Positions 11,448 through 21,761 of a stretch of DNA of 64,000 nucleotides are shown here, one piece after another. How positions within the stretch are numbered: position 1 is the stretch's first letter; every line of letters starts with the position of its first letter. Both the position numbers and the translations under genes were made by a program. The notes beneath the pieces were generated by a model, which was given only the letters and a program-made list of their open reading frames with translations, searched no databases and had not been told where the DNA came from. Origin of the DNA: Eubacteriales Family XIII. Incertae Sedis bacterium (lineage in GTDB: Bacteria; Bacillota; Clostridia; Peptostreptococcales; Anaerovoracaceae); NCBI GenBank assembly GCA_031264295.1, contig JAISED010000015.1, positions 1 through 64,000 on the forward strand, given 5' to 3'.

Positions 11448-11813
11448 TTAGAATTTCAAGCCCGCTGAGCGCGCCCCGTCGGCCAGTTCCTTGACTCTCC
11501 CGTGATACAGAAAACCGCCGCGGTCAAAGGCTACTTCGATTACGCCTTTTTCCAGAGCTTTCTTCGCTATCAATTCACCCACAAGCTTCGCCGCCGCTTT
11601 GTTGCCGCCGTAAGCCGCCTGGCTTTTGATGTCCTTGTCAAGTGACGACGCAGCTGCGAGAGTGATTCCGCTCACATCATCAATGACTTGAACGGATATG
11701 TTCTTCAGGCTTCTGAATACGCACAACCTCGGCCTTTCAGGAGTTCCGCGCAAATTTTTTCTGACTCTCCTGTGCCTCGCCAGGCGTTTGTCATTCCTGC
11801 TTTCCTTTGCCAT
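11448..11813 (-). CDS. rplR: 50S ribosomal protein L18
   Basis: [35 protein letters not shown]; start trimmed from the track ORF. Confidence 0.95.
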   Translation of the reverse strand: MAKESRNDKRLARHRRVRKNLRGTPERPRLCVFRSLKNISVQVIDDVSGITLAAASSLDKDIKSQAAYGGNKAAAKLVGELIAKKALEKGVIEVAFDRGGFLYHGRVKELADGARSAGLKF

Positions 11814-11832
11814 TTCTTGCTCCTTTTCTGAA

Positions 11833-12378
11833 TTACTTCTTAGATCCGGCCTTGCCTTCTTTCCTGCGGATAATCTCATCCGCGTACTTGATGCCCTTGC
11901 CCTTGTACGGCTCGGGAGGTCTCCATCCTCTGACATTCGCGGCATAGTTGCCGACTTCAGCCTTGCTTATACCTCTGACTATGATCTCGGTGGGCGTGGG
12001 CGTTTCCGTGGAAATGCCTTCAGGATCGTTCATCTCCACAGGATGTGAATAGCCCAGACTCAGCACAAGGGTATTGCCCTTCTTCTCTGCTCTGTAGCCG
12101 ACCCCGTTGATCTGAAGCTTCTTTTCGAAACCCGCTGTAACTCCTGTTACCATATTCGCGATCAGACTTCTTGATAAGCCATGCGCTGAACGCGATTCTT
12201 TATTATCGTTGTCCCTGGTTACCTGAAGCACACCACCGTTAATTTCAACCTTAATATGTTTGCTTATTTTTTCCCTCAGCTCGCCTTTGGGACCTTTTAC
12301 GGATACTATATTATCGCCGCCGACATTGACCTCTACGCCGTCCGGTATCGCGATAGGCATCCTACCGATTCTTGACAT
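11833..12378 (-). CDS. rplF: 50S ribosomal protein L6
   Basis: [33 protein letters not shown]. Confidence 0.97.
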   Translation of the reverse strand: MSRIGRMPIAIPDGVEVNVGGDNIVSVKGPKGELREKISKHIKVEINGGVLQVTRDNDNKESRSAHGLSRSLIANMVTGVTAGFEKKLQINGVGYRAEKKGNTLVLSLGYSHPVEMNDPEGISTETPTPTEIIVRGISKAEVGNYAANVRGWRPPEPYKGKGIKYADEIIRRKEGKAGSKK

Positions 12379-12389
12379 CTTCGTTCCTC

Positions 12390-12791
12390 CTACCAAACAT
12401 AACAGATCACTTCGCCGCCGATCCCCAGCCTGCGAGCCTCTTTATCGCTGATAACTCCATTGGACGTTGAGATAATGGCTATACCGAGACCGCCCAGTAC
12501 CTTAGGAACATCCTCCGCTTTCGCGTATACCTTGAGTCCCGGTTTCGAGATCTTGCGAATCCCGCTGATAACCTTTTCTTTGTTGTTTGCGCCGTATTTC
12601 ATACTGATTCTCAGCACACCCTGTTTATTGTCTTCTATCAAGTCAAATCCCTTGATGTAACCCTCTTCCGTGAGTATCCCGGCTATAGACTTTTTCATCT
12701 TGGACGCGGGAACGTCAACAATCGCGTGGCCTACGGTATTCGCATTTCTAATCCTTGTAAGCATATCCGCTATGGGGTCTGTCATTGTCAT
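12390..12791 (-). CDS. rpsH: 30S ribosomal protein S8
   Basis: [51 protein letters not shown]. Confidence 0.97.
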   Translation of the reverse strand: MTMTDPIADMLTRIRNANTVGHAIVDVPASKMKKSIAGILTEEGYIKGFDLIEDNKQGVLRISMKYGANNKEKVISGIRKISKPGLKVYAKAEDVPKVLGGLGIAIISTSNGVISDKEARRLGIGGEVICYVW

Positions 12792-12832
12792 TTCAGCTCT
12801 CCTTCCTCAGCTTGTCATTTCCGCCGAACATA

Positions 12833-12895
12833 GCCGCATTCGGCATGCGCCCGGCTGTATTCAGCCTGCGCCTGACGACATTCGGTCTGCGCCCC
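12833..12895. repeat. 3 x 21-bp degenerate tandem repeat in the rpsN-rpsH gap
   Basis: gccgcattcggcatgcgcccg / gctgtattcagcctgcgcctg / acgacattcggtctgcgcccc. Confidence 0.65.
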
Positions 12896-13092
12896 GCGGC
12901 GCCAGACCGTATCGCATCCGGCTAAACCTCACCGTTCTACGAAATTCCTTGCTGATGATCACTTCCGCCGACGCGGGTTCACGGCTTTGCGGATAATCCG
13001 CCTACCCCGTTTCCCTTGGCCGGGTTCTATCTACGCCCGACTGCCGCATACCGTCGGGTTATCATTCCTGATACATAATATCTCAGCTCTGT

Positions 13093-13278
13093 TTACCAGC
13101 TGGCTTTCTTAACTCCGGGAATTTCGCCTTTATAGGCCAGTTCTCTGAAGCATATTCTGCAAATCCCATATTTCCTCAAGACAGAATGCGGTCTTCCGCA
13201 TATTCTGCACCTTGTGTATGCCCTCGTCGAGTACTTTGGTTTCCTTTGCTGCTTGATTTTCAGCGAAGTTTTTGCCAT
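13093..13278 (-). CDS. rpsN: 30S ribosomal protein S14 type Z
   Basis: [47 protein letters not shown] (zinc ribbon). Confidence 0.97.
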   Translation of the reverse strand: MAKTSLKIKQQRKPKYSTRAYTRCRICGRPHSVLRKYGICRICFRELAYKGEIPGVKKASW

Positions 13279-13291
13279 AACAGCCTCCTTG

Positions 13292-13834
13292 TTATTTTTC
13301 GAACGGCATACCGAGAAGCGTAAGCAGCGCCGCAGCCTCCTCATCGGTCTTTGCCGTCGTAGTGAAAATTATATTCATACCCTTTACCTTGTCTACTCTG
13401 TCATAGACAATCTCAGGGAATATCGACTGTTCCTTCACGCCTACCGAGTAGTTGCCTCTGCCGTCGAATGAATTCTTGCTGACGCCTCTGAAGTCTCTGA
13501 CCCTCGGGAGTACTATATTGAAGAATTTATCGGCGAAGACGTACATATTCTCACCGCGCAGCGTCACCTTGCAACCCACCGGCATTCCCTGGCGGACTTT
13601 GAAATTGGCGATTGATTTTCTCGCCTTAGTGACTACCGGACGCTGACCGCTGATGACTGACAGTTCTTCAACAGCCGTCTCCATCATCTTCGGATTATCC
13701 TTCGCTTCGCCCAAGCCCATGTTGATGGTAATTTTTTCCAATTTGGGAACTTCCATCACATTGCCGTAATGGAATTTTTCCAGAAGTGCCGGAAAAGCTT
13801 CCTTCTTATATGCTTCCTTTAATCTTGCAGCCAA
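13292..13834 (-). CDS. rplE: 50S ribosomal protein L5
   Basis: [37 protein letters not shown]. Confidence 0.97.
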   Translation of the reverse strand: MAARLKEAYKKEAFPALLEKFHYGNVMEVPKLEKITINMGLGEAKDNPKMMETAVEELSVISGQRPVVTKARKSIANFKVRQGMPVGCKVTLRGENMYVFADKFFNIVLPRVRDFRGVSKNSFDGRGNYSVGVKEQSIFPEIVYDRVDKVKGMNIIFTTTAKTDEEAAALLTLLGMPFEK

Positions 13835-13851
13835 AATTGTTCCCTCCTTTC

Positions 13852-14166
13852 TCAGTCAAGCTCCGCGCCTGTTTTCTTTGATACCCTTACTTTTTCATCG
13901 CCTACGACCTTATAACCTATGCGAGTAGGCGCTTTAGTCTTTGATTCGTAATACATCACATTCGATGCGTCGATGGGTCCTTCCTGGTGCTTGATTTCGC
14001 TCTGGGTTTTTCTCGTCTGTTTAGCATGTTTCGTCTGAATGTTTGCGCCTTCAACGATTACTTTGCCTTCTTTGGGCATCGCTTTCAGCACTCTGCCTCT
14101 GTGACCTTTGTCCTTGCCTGTGATGATCAGCACTGTATCATCTTTTTTTATATGCACCTGCGCCAC
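13852..14166 (-). CDS. rplX: 50S ribosomal protein L24
   Basis: [36 protein letters not shown]. Confidence 0.97.
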   Translation of the reverse strand: MAQVHIKKDDTVLIITGKDKGHRGRVLKAMPKEGKVIVEGANIQTKHAKQTRKTQSEIKHQEGPIDASNVMYYESKTKAPTRIGYKVVGDEKVRVSKKTGAELD

Positions 14167-14169
14167 CTC

Positions 14170-14538
14170 CTACAGTACTTCCGGGGCCAGCGAGACGATC
14201 TTCATGAAGCTTTTTTCGCGAAGCTCCCTTGCAACCGGCCCGAAAATACGCGTCCCGACAGGATTCTTATCCTCTTTTATGATTACCGCAGCGTTTTGAT
14301 CAAATTTAACGTAACTGCCGTCCGCCCTTCGGGCGCCCTTCTTTGTTCTAACGACGACAGCCTTCACAACGTCGCCCTTTTTGACCACTCCGCCTGGAGT
14401 CGCTTCTTTGACGGCGCACACGATAATATCTCCTATATTCGCGTACTGGCGGCTCGTACCGCCGAGAATCCTTATGCAAAGCAGCTCTTTGGCTCCTGAG
14501 TTGTCGGCAACGCGCAGTCTTGTTTCAGTCTGAATCAT
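14170..14538 (-). CDS. rplN: 50S ribosomal protein L14
   Basis: [27 protein letters not shown]. Confidence 0.97.
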   Translation of the reverse strand: MIQTETRLRVADNSGAKELLCIRILGGTSRQYANIGDIIVCAVKEATPGGVVKKGDVVKAVVVRTKKGARRADGSYVKFDQNAAVIIKEDKNPVGTRIFGPVARELREKSFMKIVSLAPEVL

Positions 14539-14550
14539 TTCACCTGCCTC

Positions 14551-14811
14551 CTATTTTACTTTCTCTACTATATTGACAAGTCTCCACCTCTTGTCCTTTG
14601 AGATGGGTCTTGTCTCCATAATCCTCACTTTATCGCCGATGTTGCACTGGTTCTCTTCGTCGTGCGCCTTAAACTTCTTAGTCCTCTTAACGGCCTTTCC
14701 GTAAAGGGAATGCCTGACGAAGTCCTCGACGGCGACGACGACGGTTTTATCCATTTTGTCGCTTATAACCATGCCGACTCTTGTCTTTCTTCTATTTCTG
14801 TCTTCTGCCAT
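14551..14811 (-). CDS. rpsQ: 30S ribosomal protein S17
   Basis: [45 protein letters not shown]. Confidence 0.97.
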   Translation of the reverse strand: MAEDRNRRKTRVGMVISDKMDKTVVVAVEDFVRHSLYGKAVKRTKKFKAHDEENQCNIGDKVRIMETRPISKDKRWRLVNIVEKVK

Positions 14812-14830
14812 TTCGCGCGACCTCCCTTCC

Positions 14831-15028
14831 TTAAGCCTTATTGATTTCTTTTTCTCTTATTATCGTTTTAACTCTGGCGATCTCTCTCTTCACATCCCGC
14901 ATCTTTATGGGGTTTTCCAACTGGCCTGTCACGTGCTGGAATCTGAGGTTGAAGAGTTCTTTTTTCATTTTTCCGAGTTCGGTGTTTAATTCGGCCTCAC
15001 TCAATTCTCTCATTTTTTCAAGTTTCAT
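14831..15028 (-). CDS. rpmC: 50S ribosomal protein L29
   Basis: [39 protein letters not shown]. Confidence 0.96.
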   Translation of the reverse strand: MKLEKMRELSEAELNTELGKMKKELFNLRFQHVTGQLENPIKMRDVKREIARVKTIIREKEINKA

Positions 15029-15456
15029 TACGCTTCACCACCCTCTGCCAATTCTTCGCCTTTCAGGGCAAATTTACACTTCACAGGTAGTTTGTGTGAC
15101 GCGAGTCTCATGGCTTCTCTCGCTTGGGCTTCGGTTACGCCTTCGATTTCGAACATAACCCTGCCCGGCTTGACCACGGCCACCCAAAATTCCGGCGCGC
15201 CTTTACCGGAACCCATACGCACTTCCGCAGGCTTTTTCGTTACGGACTTGTGCGGAAATATCTTAATGAATACCTTTCCGCCCCTCTTAATGGATCTTGT
15301 CATGGCGATACGAGCCGCCTCTATTTGATTTGATGTAATCCATCCACGATCCATCGCGATGAGGCCGTATGATCCATAGGTTATACGGTTCCCTTTTGTC
15401 GACACGCCCTTCATTCTTCCTCTATGGACTCTTCTGCGTTTAACGCGTTTAGGCAT
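15028..15456 (-). CDS. rplP: 50S ribosomal protein L16
   Basis: [54 protein letters not shown]. Confidence 0.97.
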   Translation of the reverse strand: MPKRVKRRRVHRGRMKGVSTKGNRITYGSYGLIAMDRGWITSNQIEAARIAMTRSIKRGGKVFIKIFPHKSVTKKPAEVRMGSGKGAPEFWVAVVKPGRVMFEIEGVTEAQAREAMRLASHKLPVKCKFALKGEELAEGGEA

Positions 15457-15510
15457 TAGCATCGCAATAACCTCCTCTTCAGCTCTCGCGCTATGCGCGC
15501 TCGCTTTCTT

Positions 15511-16431
15511 CTATTCTTGGTTGTTTGTGGTTCCGCCGGCATTTGTCTCTGTAATCTCAGGGCTTGCCGGACTCGTATATGGCTTCGCGGGCGTCTTTCT
15601 CACCCTCGGATTTCTCGCTCTTGGGATTTCAGGCCTGGAGTCGCGGTTATTTCTTCTGTCGCCGTCTCTCCTGGGCGGGCGATCTCCCCTGGGTCTGTCG
15701 CCGTCTCTTCTCGGGCGGCGTTCGCCTCTTTCACCTCTGTCGTTCCTTTCGCCTCTGCGTCCCTCGCTCTTTTCCTGCGGCATTGCGCTTTTCAGACCCT
15801 TTTCCAGGATCTCTCCGTGGTTTATCCAAACCTTCACGCCGAGTTTACCGTAGGTGGTATCCGCTTCGGAGAATCCGTAGTCGATATCAGCCCTGAGGGT
15901 ATGCAAGGGGACGTTGCCTTCGCTGTATTTTTCACTTCTGGCGATTTCAGCGCCGCCAAGTCTGCCGGAAACAAGAACCTTCATCCCTTTGGCGCCGGCT
16001 TTCATTGTTCTTCCAATGGCCTGCTTCATGGCGCGTCTAAATGATATCCTCTTTTCAAGAGCCTGCGCGATACTCTCAGCAGTGAGCTGAGCGTCCATTT
16101 CAGACCTTCTTATCTCGACGATATACACACTTACGGTCTTCTTGGTCATTCTCTCCAGAGCAAGCTTGAGTTCATCGGTTCCGTTGCCGGATCTTCCGAT
16201 TACAATACCCGGCTTATCTGTCAGAACAGTGACTTTGACCTGATTGTCCGCCGCCCTTTCGATCAGCACTCTCGAGATGCCTGCCGCATAGAGTTTTCTC
16301 TTCACATATTCTCTTATCTGGCTGTCTTCAATTAAAAAGTCCGCAAAGTGCGTCTTATCCGCATACCATTTTGAATCCCAGTCTTTTATAATTCCTACCC
16401 TGAGACCATGCGGGCTAACTTTCTGACCCAT
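15511..16431 (-). CDS. rpsC: 30S ribosomal protein S3 with an Arg/Asp/Gly-rich C-terminal extension
   Basis: [26 protein letters not shown] core, followed by an R/D/G/P-rich tail of about 85 aa. Confidence 0.97.
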   Translation of the reverse strand: MGQKVSPHGLRVGIIKDWDSKWYADKTHFADFLIEDSQIREYVKRKLYAAGISRVLIERAADNQVKVTVLTDKPGIVIGRSGNGTDELKLALERMTKKTVSVYIVEIRRSEMDAQLTAESIAQALEKRISFRRAMKQAIGRTMKAGAKGMKVLVSGRLGGAEIARSEKYSEGNVPLHTLRADIDYGFSEADTTYGKLGVKVWINHGEILEKGLKSAMPQEKSEGRRGERNDRGERGERRPRRDGDRPRGDRPPRRDGDRRNNRDSRPEIPRARNPRVRKTPAKPYTSPASPEITETNAGGTTNNQE

Positions 16432-16446
16432 TCGAATCCTCCTCTA

Positions 16447-16809
16447 TCAACTATCCTTTTCTCTCAGTGTAACGCCTACATGGCTGCTTCTTTTAAGGAT
16501 CATTGACGCTCTTCCCTGAGCGCCCGCCCGCCACCTTTTCATAGTCGGTCCCTTGTGGGCGTATATTTCGGCGACATACAGATCGTCCGGATCCATGTCG
16601 AAATTGTTTTCCGCATTGGCGGCGGCTGATTTCACAACCTTCTCAACGATCTCCGAACCTTTCCCCGGCGTAAACTTCAAAATAGTCAGCGCTTCTTTAA
16701 GGTCTTTACCCCTTACCAGCGCCGCAACCGGCTGCAGTTTTATCGGAGACATTCTGATGTATTTCGCTACCGCTCTTGCCGTATTCTTTGAATCTGCTTT
16801 TGCTTCCAT
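16447..16809 (-). CDS. rplV: 50S ribosomal protein L22
   Basis: YIRMSPIKLQPVAALVRGKDLKEA; RAQGRASMILKRSSHVGVTL. Confidence 0.96.
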   Translation of the reverse strand: MEAKADSKNTARAVAKYIRMSPIKLQPVAALVRGKDLKEALTILKFTPGKGSEIVEKVVKSAAANAENNFDMDPDDLYVAEIYAHKGPTMKRWRAGAQGRASMILKRSSHVGVTLREKDS

Positions 16810-16828
16810 AGCTCAGCGTTCTCCTTTC

Positions 16829-17110
16829 TTACCTTCTCACTTTTGAGGATTTATCTGCGGCATGACCGCGATAATTTCTTGTAGGGGCGAATTCGCCGAG
16901 CCTGTGTCCGACCATATCCTCAGTGATGTAAACCGGAACATGGCGCTTACCGTCATGCACCGCGATAGTATGTCCTACCATCTGCGGGAATATTGTTGAC
17001 GGCCTTGACCAGGTCTTCAACACTTTTTTATCGTTTGCCGCATTCAGATCATCAATCGCCTTGAGTAGCTTTTGGTTGACAAACGGCCCTTTCTTTAAGG
17101 ATCTACCCAT
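16829..17110 (-). CDS. rpsS: 30S ribosomal protein S19
   Basis: [56 protein letters not shown]. Confidence 0.97.
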   Translation of the reverse strand: MGRSLKKGPFVNQKLLKAIDDLNAANDKKVLKTWSRPSTIFPQMVGHTIAVHDGKRHVPVYITEDMVGHRLGEFAPTRNYRGHAADKSSKVRR

Positions 17111-17131
17111 ATTAACACTTGCTCCTTTCCG

Positions 17132-17965
17132 CTATTTCTTGTTGCGTCTCTTGACGATATATTTATCTGAAGGCTTGTTCTTCTTTCTCGTCTTGTATCC
17201 AAGCGCCGGCTTGCCCCAAGGGGTCACAGGTCCTACACGGCCGATTCCCGCCTTGCCCTCGCCGCCTCCGTGAGGGTGATCGTTGGGGTTCATAACGCTG
17301 CCCCTTACTGTCGGCCTGATACCCATGAGGCGTTTTCTTCCGGCCTTGCCGATCTTTATGTTTTCATGATCCAGATTTCCCACTTCGCCTATGGTGGCTC
17401 TGCACTCAATCCTTATGCGCCTGACCTCACCTGATGGCAGCCTCACCTGGGCGTAATCGTTCTCCTTCGCCATCAGCTGCGCTCCGTTGCCGGCTGCTCT
17501 GACCATCTGGGCGCCCTTGCCCGGCTTCATCTCAATGCAGTGCACTATCGTGCCTACAGGGATGTTCGCCAAAGGCAACGCGTTACCTGTCTGAATATCG
17601 GCGTCCGGACCCGAGATCACGGTATCGCCTACTTTAAGCTTGTGGGGAGCGATGATGTACCGTTTGTCCCCATCGGCGTAAACGATGAGGGCTATGTTTG
17701 CGCTTCTGTTCGGATCGTATTCTATGGTAGCAACCTTCCCCGGAATACTGTCCTTGTTCCTCTTAAAATCTATTATTCTGTATTTATGCCGAGTGCCCCC
17801 GCCTCTATGACGTACTGTTATCTTGCCCCTGACGTTTCTGCCCGCGTGTTTCTTTAACGTGACTGTCAGGGATTTTTCCGGCTTGTCTGTGGTGATTTCC
17901 TCGAATGTCGAAACCGTCATTCCTCTGCGTCCGGGAGTCGTCGGATTATATTTTCTTATTCCCAT
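17132..17965 (-). CDS. rplB: 50S ribosomal protein L2
   Basis: [41 protein letters not shown]-type motif. Confidence 0.97.
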   Translation of the reverse strand: MGIRKYNPTTPGRRGMTVSTFEEITTDKPEKSLTVTLKKHAGRNVRGKITVRHRGGGTRHKYRIIDFKRNKDSIPGKVATIEYDPNRSANIALIVYADGDKRYIIAPHKLKVGDTVISGPDADIQTGNALPLANIPVGTIVHCIEMKPGKGAQMVRAAGNGAQLMAKENDYAQVRLPSGEVRRIRIECRATIGEVGNLDHENIKIGKAGRKRLMGIRPTVRGSVMNPNDHPHGGGEGKAGIGRVGPVTPWGKPALGYKTRKKNKPSDKYIVKRRNKK

Positions 17966-18028
17966 AATTATCACTCCTCTAATTTACTGTAACTGTTCGG
18001 CTGATGCCGCCTCAACGGTTCCGCCATT

Positions 18029-18319
18029 TTACAGGCTCTGGAAGAATTCAATTTCCTTGCTCTTAGGCGTCAATGTCACTACGGCCTTCTTAGAAGCCGC
18101 ACGCCGCCCCATATTTCTTCCCATTCTTTTCAGCTTACCCTTAACATTCATGATATTGACTTTTTCGATTTCGATGCTGAAGATTTCCTCCAGCGCGTGC
18201 TTCACCTCTGTCTTGTTCGCGTCAACCGCCACCTTGAATGTGTACTTGCGGTTCGCCGCCTCATCCATGCTGCGCTCGGATATGACAGGTTTCAATATAA
18301 CATCATACGCGAATTTCAT
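18029..18319 (-). CDS. rplW: 50S ribosomal protein L23
   Basis: DVILKPVISERSMDEAANRKYTFKVAVDANKTEVKHALEEIF. Confidence 0.97.
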   Translation of the reverse strand: MKFAYDVILKPVISERSMDEAANRKYTFKVAVDANKTEVKHALEEIFSIEIEKVNIMNVKGKLKRMGRNMGRRAASKKAVVTLTPKSKEIEFFQSL

Positions 18320-18942
18320 CAGGAATACACCTCCTCAATCCTGTTCACCGCGTCTTTTGTCACGATGAAGCTTGTATAGTTCACTATCTCGTATACGTTC
18401 ATTGTCGAAACGAGACAGGTTCTTACGCCCGGAATGTTGTGAGCGGAACGAATCACATTGTCGTCCTTCTCCGACATGACTATGAGCGCCTTTTTCGCGG
18501 CGTTCACATTTCCCAGCACCTTGATCATTTCCTTTGTCTTCGGCGCTTCAAATGACAGCTTGTCGAGGACGATTATCTCATTTTCCGCAACCTTGGATGA
18601 AAGAGCTGACATCATAGCCAGTCTTCTGACCTTCTTGGGCACTGTATACCTGTAATCTCTGGGTTTGGGCGCAAAGACTATTCCGCCGCCCACATGGTTC
18701 GGCGCCACTGTGCTGCCCTGTCTGGCTCTGCCCGTTCCCTTCTGCCTGAAGGGCTTCTTCCCGCCGCCTCTGACTTCGCTTCTGGTCTTAGCCGACTGTG
18801 TGCCCTGTCTTTGATTCGCCAGGTAGTTCTTTACAACCGCGTATACCGCGTTCTCATTTATATCAACGCCGAATATTCTGTCGTTCAGTTCGATATCGCC
18901 CGCTTCGGCGCCTGACATATCTAAAACCTGTACCTTTGCCAT
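18319..18942 (-). CDS. rplD: 50S ribosomal protein L4
   Basis: GGGKKPFRQKGTGRARQGSTVAPNHVGGGIVFAPKPRDY. Confidence 0.97.
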   Translation of the reverse strand: MAKVQVLDMSGAEAGDIELNDRIFGVDINENAVYAVVKNYLANQRQGTQSAKTRSEVRGGGKKPFRQKGTGRARQGSTVAPNHVGGGIVFAPKPRDYRYTVPKKVRRLAMMSALSSKVAENEIIVLDKLSFEAPKTKEMIKVLGNVNAAKKALIVMSEKDDNVIRSAHNIPGVRTCLVSTMNVYEIVNYTSFIVTKDAVNRIEEVYS

Positions 18943-18945
18943 CGA

Positions 18946-19581
18946 TTATTCCTCCCGTCCCTTGACTGCGTACTGTATGCGGAGTAATCCGCCGCGTCCA
19001 CCCGGAACAGCGCCTTTCACAAGCATGACGTTTCTGTCCGCAAATATCTTTACGAGCGTCACGTTCTGCACTGTAACCGTTTCACGACCCATTCTTCCGG
19101 GTCCAGCGTTTCCTTTAAATACCCTTGAAGGGTATGTGCCCGCCGCAAGCGCGCCCGCCAGTCTCTTGTGCTTTGAACCGTGAGTGACAGGACCTCTGTG
19201 ATGCCCGTGTCTTTTTATATTTCCCTGCGTGCCCTTTCCTTTTGACACGCCGGTAATGTCGAGTTTTTTACCTTCTTCAAAATCTGCTACCGTGATCACC
19301 TGACCTACCTCGTATTTCTCACCTTCTTCAAGGCGAATCTCGGCCAGATGCTTTTTAAACGGCGCTCCCCATTTTGTGAAATGACCCTTGGCAGGCTTGT
19401 TGAGCCTCTGCTCCTTCACCTCTCCATATCCTATCTGAACGGCGTCATATCCATCGTTTTCCTGCGTCTTTATCTGTGTGACAGACGCCGGTCCCGCTTC
19501 TATGACAGTCACGGGTATGGACTCTCCGGATTCAGAAAAAATCTGCGTCATTCCGAGTTTCTTCCCAAGTATTGTCTTCAT
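18946..19581 (-). CDS. rplC: 50S ribosomal protein L3
   Basis: [52 protein letters not shown]. Confidence 0.97.
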   Translation of the reverse strand: MKTILGKKLGMTQIFSESGESIPVTVIEAGPASVTQIKTQENDGYDAVQIGYGEVKEQRLNKPAKGHFTKWGAPFKKHLAEIRLEEGEKYEVGQVITVADFEEGKKLDITGVSKGKGTQGNIKRHGHHRGPVTHGSKHKRLAGALAAGTYPSRVFKGNAGPGRMGRETVTVQNVTLVKIFADRNVMLVKGAVPGGRGGLLRIQYAVKGREE

Positions 19582-19733
19582 AGTTTGATAATTCCTTTCT
19601 TACAGCGGATTGCCCACCGGAGGCTTCTAAGGTTTTCACGCCCGACGCGTCACGGCGAAAGCTCATGCGGTCTGACGCTCCGCGAAAACCGCAGGCAATC
19701 ATACTAAGCTATATGCTGTTCTTCGATTTATGA

Positions 19734-20045
19734 TTAGAGTTTAATCTCTATGTCAACCCCTGCCGGCAAATCCAGCTTCATCAGGGAATCAACCGTCTTC
19801 GGCGTCGCATGATATATATCAATCAGTCTTTTATGTGTGCGCTGCTCAAACTGTTCTCTGCTGTCTTTATACTTATGGACGGCTCTCAGGATCGTTACTA
19901 CTTCCTTCTGTGTGGGAAGCGGTATGGGTCCGGAGACTTCTGCGCCGGTTCTCTTGGCCGTATCAACTATTTTCGCTGACGACTGGTCGAGTGTCTTGTG
20001 ATCATAAGCCTTCAGCCTGATTCTGATTTTCTTCTGTTCGCTCAT
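19734..20045 (-). CDS. rpsJ: 30S ribosomal protein S10
   Basis: [58 protein letters not shown]. Confidence 0.97.
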   Translation of the reverse strand: MSEQKKIRIRLKAYDHKTLDQSSAKIVDTAKRTGAEVSGPIPLPTQKEVVTILRAVHKYKDSREQFEQRTHKRLIDIYHATPKTVDSLMKLDLPAGVDIEIKL

Positions 20046-20111
20046 CATTTCCTCCTGTATTGTTTTCGTACACAACCGCTATGACTCACACCGTTCGCTT
20101 GAAACGCTAAT

Positions 20112-20189
20112 CGGGTTCATGTCCTACCGGCGGACTTCGCGTCCCGCTGACGGGTTCATGTCCTATCGGTGGGCTTCGCGTCCTGCGAA
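20112..20189. repeat. 2 x 39-bp tandem repeat in the S10-operon leader
   Basis: cgggttcatgtcctaccggcggacttcgcgtcccgctga / cgggttcatgtcctatcggtgggcttcgcgtcctgcgaa. Confidence 0.85.
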
Positions 20190-20421
20190 CGCCGCCCAAA
20201 GCACCCCGGTTTCAAGTCGATGTGATTTATCTGCACGAGGGATTTCACACACAGCTCCGTGTGTTCTTCGTTAGCCCAAAATAATAGGGCGAAACCCCTT
20301 CGCCCCCTTCCTGAGAGGGCAATTCTCAACGGAAATTACCTGATAGCTCAGCAACCTCCCGCCGATGCGCACGCTCACAAAAAAACGGACATACATACGC
20401 CGTTTATTCGCAAGCTTTTTC

Positions 20422-20450
20422 AGTATAATACATCTTCAACAATAATGCAA
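20422..20450 (-). promoter_or_regulatory. predicted sigma-A promoter of the S10-spc-alpha supercluster
   Basis: Minus strand TTGCAT-N17-TATACT, about 370 nt upstream of rpsJ. Confidence 0.7.
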
Positions 20451-20634
20451 TAGCTATTTTAAATTTTTTGAGAGAAATTTGGTCGTTTGGAAGTCCTATG
20501 ATTCGCCTGTTTCAATGCGTGCGCTTTATAATACACACACACGGCACCTGGTGTTTCGCTAGCAGGGGAATTCATTGAGCTTTCGCTAGAAGTCTCCCTT
20601 AAGTTCACGCGAAAACTTCGCGGATAGTTCCGTG

Positions 20635-21201
20635 TCATCGCGTACTACAGTCATAAATTTCACACAATGCATTGTTGAAATTATCAAACCAGCCTTTCAG
20701 TCTTGCCGCTAAGCCTTCATTTCCGTCAGCTATTGCCCCATTTCTTTGATAATCAAGATTGAGTATATATTTGTAAAAATCGCGGCTTGCGTTTCGTTTT
20801 ATCAGCATGTTACCGACATAGTCGATCTGTTCTATCGCTTCCGGCGCAGCGAGATGACTGCGCTCCGCCGAAATAAACACAAACGTGGCGTTGGAATAGT
20901 CAACCTCTTCCGAATAACTTACTGTGATTTTAGGAACCGTTATATTTTCAAATTCTCTATCTAACATGCCTCTTAGCTTTATGGCCGTCGCACTATGCGA
21001 ATCCAAATATAACCATTTGTGCTGCATCAGAAAAATATAATCCCGCAATGCGTTAAGAAGGCTCGTTTTGCCGCTGCCGTTCTTCCCTGTAAGTATGAGG
21101 TGATTACGTTTCGGCGCGTCGTCTGTTGACAGCATGATATCAACATTACGCAAGTGACGCACATTATCTATATGAATTTGGGTTATAAATACATTCTGCA
21201 T
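20635..21201 (-). pseudogene. AAA/ABC-type ATPase, apparently 3'-truncated
   Basis: Walker A LTGKNGSGKTSLLNAL present; the ORF ends at 188 aa with no recognisable signature, Walker B or D-loop. Confidence 0.6.
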
Positions 21202-21448
21202 TTTGCATGCCTCCGTTTTGGTTTAATTTACAACATCTACTCATTCGCAATCATACTTTAATCTGTTCAGCTTGTCAAGACACGCCATTGAATAATTTTA
21301 GCGTTCTGAGCCGCCCCATCTTCATCCGCTACACTACCACTACCACTACACTATCCCGCCGAAATAATTTTATTTTATTGTAATCACACATGTTTTATAT
21401 TAAAATATATATAACGCATATTATGAGTAAGGAAAATGAGGTGTTGCA

Positions 21449-21724
21449 ATGGAAGTCGCAAAGATAACAGCAAAGGGACAAATAACCATTCCCATCGCTA
21501 TACGTAAAAGCATGCAACTGAAAGATGGCGATAAAGTGCTTTTTATTCAAGACGGAAATCGATACTATGTGGAAAATGCCGCGATAGTCGCTATCAATCG
21601 TATGCAGGAAGCATTTGTAGGCGAAGCCGAACGCTTGGGTTTGCAAAACGAGGATGATGTGGTTGCGCTGGTCAAAGAAGTCCGCCGTGACCGTTGGGAG
21701 AAACATCATGCGGATAATGCTTGA
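21449..21724 (+). CDS. AbrB/MazE-family antitoxin-like DNA-binding protein
   Basis: MEVAKITAKGQITIPIAIRKSMQLKDGDKVLFIQDGNRYYVENA. Confidence 0.85.
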   Translation: MEVAKITAKGQITIPIAIRKSMQLKDGDKVLFIQDGNRYYVENAAIVAINRMQEAFVGEAERLGLQNEDDVVALVKEVRRDRWEKHHADNA

Positions 21725-21761
21725 CACGAATCTCCTTATCTCAATTGCCGATACTATTTAT
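21708..21761 (+). pseudogene. 5' remnant of a PIN-domain (VapC-like) toxin gene
   Basis: MRIMLDTNLLISIADT in a frame overlapping the antitoxin stop; homology then runs into the antisense of hisE. Confidence 0.65.
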
